Both the position numbers and the translations under genes were made by a program. A stretch of 56,971 nt of DNA from Aeromicrobium sp. (lineage in GTDB: Bacteria > Actinomycetota > Actinomycetes > Propionibacteriales > Nocardioidaceae). Shown here piece by piece: positions 34,421 to 41,985 of this stretch; positions within the stretch are counted from its first letter, which is position 1, and every line of letters starts with the position of its first letter. Location of the stretch: assembly GCA_014377785.1 (NCBI GenBank), contig JACMOZ010000012.1:1-56971 (forward strand), read 5' to 3'. A model generated the notes under the pieces. It made no database searches and had not been told where the DNA came from. It saw nothing but the letters and a program-made list of their open reading frames with translations.

Positions 34421-34849
34421 TTAATCGGTAGTGATGCCCATGGAACGGGCTGTGCCTTCGATGACCAGCATCGCGGCATCAACGTCGTTCGCATTGAGGT
34501 CGGGGAGCTTGGTCGTTGCGATCTCGCGGATTTGATCCTTCGAGATCTTGCCGACCTTGTCCGTATGAGGAGTCGACGATCCCTTTTTGAGTCCCGCAGC
34601 CTTCTTGATCAGTTCAGCCGCCGGAGGCGTCTTCGTGATGAAGGAGAACGTTCGGTCCTCATAGATCGTGATTTCCACAGGGATAACGCTGCCGCGGAGA
34701 GACTCCGTTGCCGCGTTATAGGCCTTGCAGAATTCCATGATGTTGACGCCGTGGGGGCCGAGGGCCGTTCCAACTGGAGGCGCCGGGTTGGCCATACCGG
34801 CCTGCAGCTGCACCTTGACGAGTGCGGCGACTTTCTTCTTGGGAGGCAT
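34421..34849 (-). CDS. rplK: 50S ribosomal protein L11
   Basis: GTPase-associated-centre protein of 142 residues, starting [18 protein letters not shown] and containing [15 protein letters not shown]. It follows nusG after 51 bases. The N-terminal proline helix is of standard sequence. Confidence 0.98.
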   Translation of the reverse strand: MPPKKKVAALVKVQLQAGMANPAPPVGTALGPHGVNIMEFCKAYNAATESLRGSVIPVEITIYEDRTFSFITKTPPAAELIKKAAGLKKGSSTPHTDKVGKISKDQIREIATTKLPDLNANDVDAAMLVIEGTARSMGITTD

Positions 34850-34900
34850 TTTCTAGGGTCCTTGATTTCTTGATATTGATGGGTGCCGGTCCGGCGTTGG

Positions 34901-35767
34901 TCAGACCTTTTCGATCTGGCTGAAACTGAGTTCGACCGGCGTTTCACGACCGAAGATCTCCACCAGGGCTTTCACCCTGGCAGCGTCGATGTTGATCTCG
35001 GTAATGGTGGCGTGCAGTGTGGCAAACGGGCCATCGACGACCATGACGGAATCGCTGACACCAAAGTCCGCAAACTCGACCTTGGGGGCCTTTGCCTTCT
35101 GCTCGGGGGCATCGGTCGCGGCTGCGACTTCGGCCTCCACTGCCGGGGCGAGCATGCTCTCCACCTCGGCAAGAGTGAGGGGCACCGGTTGGTGGGAGTT
35201 GCCCACGAATCCGGTGACAGAGGGGGTATGACGCACGACGCCCCACGACTCGTCGGTGAGATCCATGCGGACCAGGACATAACCCGGGAGCACGGTGCGC
35301 TTGACCAGCTTGCGCTGACCGTTCTTGATTTCGGCGACCTCTTCGGTCGGGACGACGATCTCGAAGATGTAGTCCTCGGCGTTGAGCGAGACCAAGCGGT
35401 TCTCGAGGTTCGTCTTCACCCGGTTTTCCATGCCCGAATAGGTGTGGACGACATACCAGTCACCGAACTGGCTGTAAAGGCGCTCACGGAACTCGGCAAG
35501 CGCTTCGCTGACTTCGGTCGCCACCTCTTCAACGGGCTCAGCGTCCTCGTCGGCTTCGGTCGCTTCGCCGGCTTCTTCATCCGCGGTTTCGGCGACAGCA
35601 TCAACTTCGAGGTCGACTTCGTCCTCGTCGGCCGAAGTGTCGTTGACGCCTTCGTCATCGGCGGCGGGAGTGTCGTTGACGTCGTCAGTGGAGCCGACGG
35701 ACTGCTCGTCGACATCTGCATCGACGGCCGTGTCTTCGTTCACTGCCTCGTCAATTGGCTGGGTCAC
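34901..35767 (-). CDS. nusG: Transcription termination/antitermination factor NusG
   Basis: 288 residues. An Asp/Glu-rich extension fills residues 1-~100. The NGN domain follows ([20 protein letters not shown] ... [12 protein letters not shown], about 100-200), then a linker rich in Ala/Glu/Lys, and the KOW domain ([20 protein letters not shown] to the end). The long acidic N-terminus is usual in actinobacteria. The start is GTG. It binds RNA polymerase and, by family, S10 or Rho. Confidence 0.95.
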   Translation of the reverse strand: MTQPIDEAVNEDTAVDADVDEQSVGSTDDVNDTPAADDEGVNDTSADEDEVDLEVDAVAETADEEAGEATEADEDAEPVEEVATEVSEALAEFRERLYSQFGDWYVVHTYSGMENRVKTNLENRLVSLNAEDYIFEIVVPTEEVAEIKNGQRKLVKRTVLPGYVLVRMDLTDESWGVVRHTPSVTGFVGNSHQPVPLTLAEVESMLAPAVEAEVAAATDAPEQKAKAPKVEFADFGVSDSVMVVDGPFATLHATITEINIDAARVKALVEIFGRETPVELSFSQIEKV

Positions 35768-35807
35768 TGTGATCCTTCTGCTTCTTTTTCTTTTCAGGTG
35801 AACTAGT

Positions 35808-36026
35808 TCAGGCGAAAATCGAGAACATTAATTTGCTGAACGCGAGGTCCAGTCCGGCCACCAGGGCCATCATGAACAGCACGAAAAACAGCACAATAAA
35901 GAAGTAGTTGACGACCTGCGGACGGGTCGGCCATACGACTTTGCGAAGTTCTGCGACGGCTTGCCGATAAAAGGTGATCGGCGAGGTGCGGCCCGATTTG
36001 GTCGCCAACTCGTGATGGTCGCTCAC
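35808..36026 (-). CDS. secE: Preprotein translocase subunit SecE
   Basis: 72 residues with the amphipathic helix [17 protein letters not shown] and one membrane segment ([20 protein letters not shown]). The start is GTG with GAAGGAG upstream. Followed by nusG after 40 bases, the near-universal pair. Confidence 0.95.
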   Translation of the reverse strand: MSDHHELATKSGRTSPITFYRQAVAELRKVVWPTRPQVVNYFFIVLFFVLFMMALVAGLDLAFSKLMFSIFA

Positions 36027-36042
36027 GTTTCTCCTTCACGTC

Positions 36043-36106
36043 TTTGAGTTCGTACTTCTTTTGTTCGTAGTGCATTTTGTTCGTACTGCGTTTTGTTCGT
36101 ACTGCG
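36043..36106. repeat. 16-bp tandem repeat, three copies plus a degenerate fourth, abutting tRNA-Trp
   Basis: TTTTGTTCGTAGTGCA (36059-36074) and two identical copies TTTTGTTCGTACTGCG (36075-36090 and 36091-36106) lie head to tail. A degenerate copy (36043-36058) precedes them. The array ends exactly at the base before the tRNA 3' end, so it lies in the tRNA-secE transcript spacer. Confidence 0.9.
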
Positions 36107-36179
36107 CAGGGCAGGAGGGACTTGAACCCCCAACCTTCGGTTTTGGAGACCGATGCTCTACCAGTTGAGCCACTGCCCT
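36107..36179 (-). tRNA. tRNA-Trp (anticodon CCA)
   Basis: A 73-base cloverleaf: acceptor AGGGCAG/CTGCCCT, D-arm GCTCAACTGGTAGAGC, anticodon loop CTCCAAA with CCA, and T-arm GGGGGTTCAAGTCCCTC. Discriminator base G. Position before secE is typical. Confidence 0.97.
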
Positions 36180-36326
36180 TTACTGAATTCGCACCGCTTA
36201 CAGACCGTGCCCCGGGCATGGCGAAACAGAGTGAAAATTCACCGGTCAGGCAAGTGTACGTGCTGGACTGTGCCGGCGTCGAACCGAGGGAGGACTGCCA
36301 CAAAACATGAGGATTTTCTCAAGTTC

Positions 36327-36341
36327 TAGGATGGGGCCATG
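36327..36341 (+). promoter_or_regulatory. -10 box of a probable leaderless transcript (malic enzyme)
   Basis: TAGGAT at 36327-36332 ends six bases before the ATG at 36339. There is no ribosome-binding site of normal strength and no clear -35 box. Confidence 0.4.
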
Positions 36342-37757
36342 GCCCCGACACCCAGCATTTCCAATTCCATCACCGTACGCCTCGAGGTCCCGGCCGGAGG
36401 TTCGGCTGTCAGTCAGCTGACCACCACTGTCGAGGAGTCCGGCGGCATTGTCACGGCCCTCGACGTCACCGGCTCGGGGACCGACGTCTTGCGAATAGAC
36501 CTGACGTGTGCGGCCGTGGATGCCGAACACGCCGACCGGATCGTCGAGGCCCTCCGGGCGGTCGGCGACGTTGAGGTCCGCAAAGTTTCCGACCGGACCT
36601 TCCTCATGCACCTCGGCGGCGTCATCGGGACCGCCTCGAAGCATCCGATCCGAAATCGCGACGACTTGTCGATGATCTATACGCCCGGCGTTGCCCGCAT
36701 CTGCATGGCCATCGCCGAGGACAAAGAAGACGCCCGCCGCCTCACCATCAAACGTAATTCAGTCGCTGTGATTAGCGACGGTTCTGCTGTGCTGGGACTC
36801 GGCAACATCGGGCCTTACGCTGCGCTACCGGTCATGGAGGGCAAGGCAGCGCTGTTCAAAACCTTTGCCGACATCGATGCCTGGCCGTTGTGTCTGGACA
36901 CCCAGGACGTCGACCAGATCGTCGAAACCGTCGCGGCGCTGTCCCCCGGCTTCGCCGGGATCAACCTCGAGGACATCTCCGCGCCGCGTTGCTTCGAGAT
37001 CGAAACGCGTCTTCGCGAGCGGCTCGACATTCCTGTTTTCCACGACGATCAGCACGGCACCGCGATCGTCGTCCTCGCGGCGCTGACCAATGCGCTGCGG
37101 GTCGTCGACAAGAAGCTCGCCGACGTGCGGGTCGTGATGTCGGGCGCGGGTGCTGCCGGAAGCGCCATACTGAAGTTGCTGCTCCGCGCCGGCCTTCGCG
37201 ATGTCACGGTCTGCGACATCGGTGGAGCGATCAATACAGATCGCGAAAACATGGACAAATCAATCGAGTGGATCGCCGATCATACGAACGCCGAGGGCCG
37301 CGACGGCTCGTTGAAGGACGTCCTGCCCGGAGCCGATGTCTTCATCGGCGTGAGCGCACCGAACCTGTTGACTGCGGACGATCTCCTGACCATGGCCAAA
37401 CGCGCCGTAGTCTTTGCGCTTGCCAACCCCGACGCCGAGATCGAGCCCGCTGTCGCACGGCGTCACGCGGCGGTCGTGGCGAGCGGTCGATCGGACTATC
37501 CCAACCAGATCAACAACCTTCTTGCCTTTCCCGGCGTCTTTCGGGGACTGCTCGATGCGCAAAGCCGGACGATCAACGACACCGTATTGGTCGCCGCGGC
37601 CGAGGCGATTGCGACCATCGTGACTGATGACGAACTCAACGCCGACTACATCATCCCGAGCGTTTTCCATCCCGACATCCACAAGCGCGTTGCCGCCGCG
37701 GTCCGCACGGCGTGCACCCTCCATGGTCCCGCGAGTAGTGGGCAGACCGCGGTCTGA
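36339..37757 (+). CDS. NAD(P)-dependent malic enzyme with N-terminal ACT domain
   Basis: 472 residues. Oxidative decarboxylation of malate to pyruvate. Residues 8-~85 form an ACT-like regulatory domain (ITVRLEVPAGGSAVSQLTTT). The catalytic part shows SMIYTPGVARIC, SDGSAVLGLGNIGPYAALPVMEGK, INLEDISAPRCFEIE and FHDDQHGTAIVVLAAL (metal and malate site). The nucleotide-binding domain follows (GAGAAGSAILKLLL), then FALANPDAEI and SGRSDYPNQINNLLAFPG. It belongs to the short bacterial class. It is divergent from tRNA-Trp; the stop codon lies in a 14-bp perfect palindrome (37743-37756). Confidence 0.93.
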   Translation: MAPTPSISNSITVRLEVPAGGSAVSQLTTTVEESGGIVTALDVTGSGTDVLRIDLTCAAVDAEHADRIVEALRAVGDVEVRKVSDRTFLMHLGGVIGTASKHPIRNRDDLSMIYTPGVARICMAIAEDKEDARRLTIKRNSVAVISDGSAVLGLGNIGPYAALPVMEGKAALFKTFADIDAWPLCLDTQDVDQIVETVAALSPGFAGINLEDISAPRCFEIETRLRERLDIPVFHDDQHGTAIVVLAALTNALRVVDKKLADVRVVMSGAGAAGSAILKLLLRAGLRDVTVCDIGGAINTDRENMDKSIEWIADHTNAEGRDGSLKDVLPGADVFIGVSAPNLLTADDLLTMAKRAVVFALANPDAEIEPAVARRHAAVVASGRSDYPNQINNLLAFPGVFRGLLDAQSRTINDTVLVAAAEAIATIVTDDELNADYIIPSVFHPDIHKRVAAAVRTACTLHGPASSGQTAV

Positions 37758-37814
37758 AGCCGCAGGACAGTGGCTGAGGCACCACCCGGCGGGCGCGAGT
37801 GTGAGGATGGGGCC

Positions 37815-38855
37815 ATGCGGTCCGTCAGCGCGCTCCCCAAAGCGCACCTGCACCTGCATTTCACCGGGTCCATGCGCCATACGACCCTCGTCGAACTGGC
37901 CGAACGAGACGGCATCCGTCTGCCCAGTGCGCTGGTCGAGGACTGGCCGCCGGAACTCGTCGCCACCGATGAGAAGGGCTGGTTTCGTTTCCAGCGGTTG
38001 TATGACGTCGCGCGTTCGGTCCTGAGGACCGAAGACGATGTGCGCCGACTCGTCCGTGAGTCGGCCCTCGACGACGCTGCCGACGGTTCGGTGTGGACCG
38101 AGATCCAGGTCGACCCTTCGGGCTATGCAGCGCGTTTCGGCGGCATCACCGCCTTCACCGATCTGGTCCTCGACGCTGTACGCGATGCTGCCGACAACGC
38201 CGGAATCGGCATGGGAGTCGTCATCGCCGCCAATCGCACCCGCCATCCCCTGGACGCCCGGACACTCGCTCGCCTCGCCGCGCAGTATGCGGGCCGCGGC
38301 GTCTACGGTTTCGGGCTGTCCAATGACGAACGGCGTGGCGACACCGCTTCCTTCGGTCCCGCCTTCGCCATCGCCGACCGCGCCGGACTGGCCTCGGTGC
38401 CACACGGCGGCGAACTCCGCGGCGCCACCCACGTCAGCCAATGCCTCGATCATCTCCATCCGAACAGGCTCGGCCACGGCGTACGGGCCGCCGAAGATCC
38501 GCAGGTGCTCGACCGGATCGCCGAAGCGGGCATCACCCTTGAGGTCTGCCCGACATCCAATGTGTCCCTCGGCGTCTATCAATCGCTGGAAGAAGTGCCG
38601 GTCCGGACCCTCACTCAGGCCGGGGTCAAGGTGAGTCTGGGTTCGGACGATCCGCTGCTGTTCGGTTCTCACCTGGCCGGCCAATATTCGGTGCTGCGGG
38701 TGGCACAGGATTTCACCGATGCCGAACTCGCCGCGCTCGCCCGCGATTCGCTCAACGGTTCGTGCGCTCCCGACGACCTCAAAACACGAACCCTCGCGGC
38801 GATCGACGGGTGGCTCACAGAAAAACCGGCGCCAGAAGACGTGCCCCGGATATGA
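37815..38855 (+). CDS. Adenosine deaminase family protein
   Basis: Zinc-dependent purine deaminase, 346 residues from the ATG at 37815 (GAGG upstream; an earlier in-frame ATG at 37770 would add 15 residues). Metal-binding HLHLHF near the N-terminus, PHGGE (~197; HAGE in classical enzymes), LGHGVRA, CPTSN and GSDDPLLF are all in order. The Gly for Ala in HGGE and GSDDP rather than NTDDP suggest a subfamily; adenosine is the likely but not certain substrate. It follows the malic enzyme gene by 57 bases. Confidence 0.85.
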   Translation: MRSVSALPKAHLHLHFTGSMRHTTLVELAERDGIRLPSALVEDWPPELVATDEKGWFRFQRLYDVARSVLRTEDDVRRLVRESALDDAADGSVWTEIQVDPSGYAARFGGITAFTDLVLDAVRDAADNAGIGMGVVIAANRTRHPLDARTLARLAAQYAGRGVYGFGLSNDERRGDTASFGPAFAIADRAGLASVPHGGELRGATHVSQCLDHLHPNRLGHGVRAAEDPQVLDRIAEAGITLEVCPTSNVSLGVYQSLEEVPVRTLTQAGVKVSLGSDDPLLFGSHLAGQYSVLRVAQDFTDAELAALARDSLNGSCAPDDLKTRTLAAIDGWLTEKPAPEDVPRI

Positions 38856-38868
38856 CAGTCTGTGTCGT

Positions 38869-39270
38869 ATGAGCGAGCAGACTCCCCCCGATCAGCCCCA
38901 GCAACCCTATGGCCAGCAACCTGTATACGGTTATCCGCAGCAAGGCTTCCCGCAGCAGGGTTTTGGCCTCTCCGCGTTGCCGAAACACCCCCAGGCCCAG
39001 ACCGCGATGGTCCTCGGCATCATCGCTCTGGCCGGAAGTTTCATCTGCCTCGTGCCAATCCTGCTCAGCCCGTTCGCTTGGTATTTCGGCGCCAAGGTGA
39101 AGAGGGAGATCGCTGCCGAACCTCAACGCTGGGGCGGACAAAGTGAAGCGCAAGCCGGATTCATCATGGGGATCATCGGCACTGTTCTTTTCGCGCTGGG
39201 GATTGTCGTGTTGATCATGTTTGGGTTGTTCATCGCCCTCGTCGGAGCGGGCAGTTCCACGCCGTACTAA
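38869..39270 (+). CDS. Small DUF4190-like membrane protein
   Basis: 133 residues from the ATG at 38869. A Pro/Gln/Tyr-rich cytoplasmic N-terminus (about 1-40, PQQPYGQQP, YPQQGFPQQGF) is followed by two membrane segments (about 45-70 and 97-125) flanking an amphipathic loop with FGAKVKREI. The layout is that of DUF4190-type proteins; function unknown. It starts 13 bases after the deaminase stop. Confidence 0.75.
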   Translation: MSEQTPPDQPQQPYGQQPVYGYPQQGFPQQGFGLSALPKHPQAQTAMVLGIIALAGSFICLVPILLSPFAWYFGAKVKREIAAEPQRWGGQSEAQAGFIMGIIGTVLFALGIVVLIMFGLFIALVGAGSSTPY

Positions 39271-39280
39271 ATGTCGCAGC

Positions 39281-40300
39281 TTAGAGGTCGCAACGCACCA
39301 GGACGGGCTCGTTGACCAGTGTGATGCCGAACTCTGCTTCGACGGCGGTCCTGATTTTGCGGGCCAGATCCAGCAAGTCTTCGGTCGTTGCCCCACCCCG
39401 GTTGGTCAGCGCCAAAGTGTGTTTGGTCGACAATTTGGCCGGCCCGTCGCCATAGCCCCTGGCGAATCCCGCGCGTTCGATCAGCCAGGCCGCACTCGTT
39501 TTGACGGTTCCGTCGGGCTGGTAATAGCGAGGCGCATCGGCGGGCAGAGATGCGGCCAGCTCGGGCGAGAGAATCGGATTGGTGAAGAACGAACCGGCGC
39601 TCCAGGTGTCGTGGTCATCGGCGTCGAGCACCATGCCCTTGCCGCTGCGCAGGCCGAGCACCGCGTCGCGCACCGCTGCTGCGGGCGCCCGCTCTCCCAC
39701 CTCGACGCCGAGGGTCCGCGCAAGTTCGGCGTAGGCAACCGGCGCGCTGAGGTCGCCGAGTGCGAACTGGTAGGTGACCGACAGGACGACGTAGCGCCGC
39801 GGCTCGGCCTTGAAGCGGCTGTGACGGTAGGAGAAACCGCAATCGGCGGCCGCGAAGGTCCGGATCTTCGACTCGACGCGGTCATAGGTTCGCACACTGG
39901 CGATGGTCTGGGACACGTCCTGGCCGTAGGCGCCGACATTCTGTATGGGAGTCGCTCCGACCGAGCCCGGGACGCCCGAAAGCGCTTCGATGCCGACCCA
40001 ACCCTGGCCAATCGCGTGCGCGACGAAGTCATCCCAGTTCTCGCCTGCCTGCACTGTCACCATGGCGCCGCTACAAGCATCCGCATCGACCGAGATGCCG
40101 CGGCTGCGGACCAGGATGACTGTGCCGGGGAAGCCTTCGTCGGCGATCACCAAGTTGCTGCCACCGGCCACGATGAGCGCCGGGTCTCCCGCTTGATCGG
40201 CAATGGCGACCGCATCGACCAGTCGTTGTTCGTCTGCCGCCTCGAGGATCTGGCCCGCCGGTCCGCCCAGGCGTAGCGTTGTGAGCTCGGCGAGATTCAT
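39281..40300 (-). CDS. murB: UDP-N-acetylenolpyruvoylglucosamine reductase
   Basis: FAD enzyme of peptidoglycan precursor synthesis, 339 residues. FAD-binding GGSNLVIADEGFPGTVI, SGVPGSVGATPIQNVGAYGQ, the substrate residues SYRHSRFK, the catalytic serine in AGSFFTNPIL and a C-terminal glutamate (VNEPVLV) are present; it is the long (type I) form. It lies 19 bases after rpmG and probably shares its transcript. Confidence 0.95.
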   Translation of the reverse strand: MNLAELTTLRLGGPAGQILEAADEQRLVDAVAIADQAGDPALIVAGGSNLVIADEGFPGTVILVRSRGISVDADACSGAMVTVQAGENWDDFVAHAIGQGWVGIEALSGVPGSVGATPIQNVGAYGQDVSQTIASVRTYDRVESKIRTFAAADCGFSYRHSRFKAEPRRYVVLSVTYQFALGDLSAPVAYAELARTLGVEVGERAPAAAVRDAVLGLRSGKGMVLDADDHDTWSAGSFFTNPILSPELAASLPADAPRYYQPDGTVKTSAAWLIERAGFARGYGDGPAKLSTKHTLALTNRGGATTEDLLDLARKIRTAVEAEFGITLVNEPVLVRCDL

Positions 40301-40319
40301 ACGCGAGAGGTGATGCGGA

Positions 40320-40490
40320 TTAGCGCGTTTCGCGGTGCAGCGTGTGGCGCTTGTCGCGCGGGCAGTACTTTTTGATGTCGAGACGATCGGGATCGTTGCG
40401 ACGGTTCTTCTTGGTGATGTAGTTGCGTTCCTTGCACTCGGTGCAGGCCAAGGTGATCTTGGGGCGAACGTCTGAACTCTTGCTGGCCAC
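40320..40490 (-). CDS. rpmG: 50S ribosomal protein L33
   Basis: 56 residues with a GTG start at 40490 (GAAGAGG upstream): [18 protein letters not shown], then [15 protein letters not shown] and HTLHRETR. The first zinc pair CTEC is present, but the second motif, usually CPxC, reads CPRD, so only three of four cysteines remain. It follows tRNA-Met. Confidence 0.95.
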   Translation of the reverse strand: MASKSSDVRPKITLACTECKERNYITKKNRRNDPDRLDIKKYCPRDKRHTLHRETR

Positions 40491-40545
40491 GAGGGTGCCT
40501 CTTCTTGATCGGGTGATGCGGGGTGTTGACGGTCCAGTGTTGGCG

Positions 40546-40619
40546 TAGCGGGGGCGGGACTCGAACCCGCGACACCACGATTATGAGCCGTGTGCTCTAA
40601 CCACCTGAGCTACCCCGCC
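40546..40619 (-). tRNA. tRNA-Met (elongator, anticodon CAT)
   Basis: A 74-base cloverleaf: acceptor GGCGGGG/CCCCGCT, D-arm GCTCAGGTGGTTAGAGC, anticodon loop CTCATAA, T-arm GCGGGTTCGAACCCGC, discriminator A. The paired first base (G-U) and lack of initiator features mark it as elongator. Confidence 0.95.
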
Positions 40620-40648
40620 ACCGAGTCCCCTGTTGCCAGGTTTCTCTG

Positions 40649-40721
40649 AGCCCCTTTACGGAATCGAACCGTAGACCTCTTCCTTACCATGGAAACGCTC
40701 TACCGACTGAGCTAAAGGGGC
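40649..40721 (-). tRNA. tRNA-Thr (anticodon GGT)
   Basis: A 73-base cloverleaf: acceptor GCCCCTT/AAGGGGC, D-arm GCTCAGTCGGTAGAGC, anticodon loop ATGGTAA with GGT, T-arm TACGGTTCGATTCCGTA, discriminator T. The anticodon stem has one U-G pair. First gene of the tRNA-Thr, tRNA-Met, rpmG cluster. Confidence 0.95.
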
Positions 40722-40793
40722 AAGCCGACGTCCCAAGATACAGGGTCGGGAGTGCAAATTTCCAATCGGGTGGTGTTATGTCCTCCGAGCTAC

Positions 40794-41267
40794 TCAGAGC
40801 CAGCGACGAACCTTCGCCCGATAAGCCGCATAGTCCTCACCAAAGGTCTCGGCGAGATAACGTTCTTCGGGGCCGATCACCGAGAATCGGATCACCAACA
40901 CGGCCGGTATGAGCGTCACCAGCGGCCACCAAATGCCGATCACCAAAGCCGCGCCGATCGTGATCAAAGCGAATGCCGTGTACATCGGATTGCGTGAAAA
41001 CCGCAGCGGTCCGCTCATGACAAGGGCCGAAACCCGGCGGTGCGGAATGACTGTTGTATGAGCGCGCAGGAACATGCTGACGGCGCCGGCGGCGAGTGCA
41101 AGTCCACCGGCGATGAACACCACGCCGAGCCACGCCGTCGCCGGCCGGCCGCCGATGCGGTCGTCGGTGATCGCATGCAACGCCAGTCCGACCGCGAACG
41201 CAAGGACGTAGATGACCGGGGGCGGAACCGGGCTGACCTTGGCACCGCGACCGGACTCGGCGCTCAT
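40794..41267 (-). CDS. Isoprenylcysteine carboxyl methyltransferase-like membrane protein
   Basis: 157 residues from the ATG at 41267; an in-frame ATG at 41324 would overlap vapC and is less likely. Four membrane segments and the C-terminal ICMT/PEMT signature: SGPLRFSRNPMYTAF and GPEERYLAETFGEDYAAYRA. Bacterial members methylate unknown lipid or small-molecule acceptors. It lies 43 bases downstream of vapC on the same strand. Confidence 0.8.
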   Translation of the reverse strand: MSAESGRGAKVSPVPPPVIYVLAFAVGLALHAITDDRIGGRPATAWLGVVFIAGGLALAAGAVSMFLRAHTTVIPHRRVSALVMSGPLRFSRNPMYTAFALITIGAALVIGIWWPLVTLIPAVLVIRFSVIGPEERYLAETFGEDYAAYRAKVRRWL

Positions 41268-41310
41268 CGATTGCGACCGGTCTCGTCGAGCGCATCTTGG
41301 GGATCGGTGG

Positions 41311-41691
41311 TCATTTGGTCGCATCGAGGATCCAGTCGTAATCGAGTGCCAGCAGCCGGCGGTCAGCGGTCAGAAATTCAAGCCGTTTCACCTTGGCTTG
41401 GGCCAGCAGAACTGTGTCGAATGGGTCATGCCCGATCAATTCGGGGAATTCGGCGATCGATTCGGAATGTTCACCGACCAGGGGTAGCTGTCGAAGCCCT
41501 TCACCGTCGAGGTGGCTGCAGATGTCATTGGCAACGCGGAGGCGACCCCTCATCTTCTTGATCACCAATTCGAGCACACTCATGGATGAGTAGTAGACAG
41601 GATGCCGCGAGCCGATCAGTTCTCGTGCCCGCTCGCCCAGCCGCGGGTCGTCTTCGGCTATCCACAGGAGTATGTGTGTGTCAACGAGCAT
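41311..41691 (-). CDS. vapC: VapC-type PIN-domain toxin
   Basis: Probable site-specific ribonuclease of 126 residues. PIN-domain acidic residues are visible: Asp4 in MLVDTHILLW, the Glu in SSMSVLELVIKK, and GHDPFDTVLLAQA ... FLTADRRLL near the C-terminus. The start ATG (41691) lies inside the 3' end of the antitoxin gene (11-base overlap). Confidence 0.85.
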   Translation of the reverse strand: MLVDTHILLWIAEDDPRLGERARELIGSRHPVYYSSMSVLELVIKKMRGRLRVANDICSHLDGEGLRQLPLVGEHSESIAEFPELIGHDPFDTVLLAQAKVKRLEFLTADRRLLALDYDWILDATK

Positions 41692-41938
41692 CGAGATCGA
41701 TGGCTTCGTCGAGTTTCCAGTCGATCTCGGCGTCGGCCTCCGGCGTGTATGCCGCGTCGAGGTCATCTCCAAAGAACCCCTTCAGCCCGCCCAGCACGAT
41801 GTCGGTCTTGCGTATCGGCCCGAGTTCGGCGATCGGTTTGCCCGCTTTGGCGATGATGATGCGCTCTCCGGCCTGCACTTGCTCGAGCAGCCGCGACAAA
41901 TGCGTCTTCGCCTCATGGATATTGACCGTCGTCGTCAT
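41681..41938 (-). CDS. vapB: Phd/YefM-family antitoxin (VapB role)
   Basis: 85 residues. The N-terminal Phd/YefM DNA-binding fold is clear (TTTVNIHEAKTHLSRLLEQV ... IIIAKAGKPIAELGPI), and the C-terminal acidic helix (DAEIDWKLDEAIDLDA) would bind the toxin. It overlaps vapC and has its own promoter with repeats. Confidence 0.88.
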   Translation of the reverse strand: MTTTVNIHEAKTHLSRLLEQVQAGERIIIAKAGKPIAELGPIRKTDIVLGGLKGFFGDDLDAAYTPEADAEIDWKLDEAIDLDAR

Positions 41939-41944
41939 GGGTCG

Positions 41945-41974
41945 AGTTTACTTAGTCCGACTTAGTCCAGTCAA
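41945..41974 (-). promoter_or_regulatory. vapBC promoter with direct repeats
   Basis: Minus-strand TTGACT (41974-41969), an 18-base spacer and TAAACT (41950-41945), which ends six bases before the vapB ATG. The plus-strand repeat ACTTAGTCC occurs twice (41950-41958 and 41960-41968) filling the spacer, a likely antitoxin-binding site. Confidence 0.6.
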
Positions 41975-41985
41975 GGAAGCGCTGC

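Noticed and set aside
37743-37756. 14-bp perfect palindrome over the malic enzyme stop codon (CAGACCGCGGTCTG)
   Set aside because: It has no loop and no U-tract, and GC-rich palindromes of this size occur by chance; not called as a terminator.
37260-38684. 474-codon minus-strand frame opposite the malic enzyme and deaminase genes
   Set aside because: It spans two convincing genes on the other strand and has a shadow-type composition.
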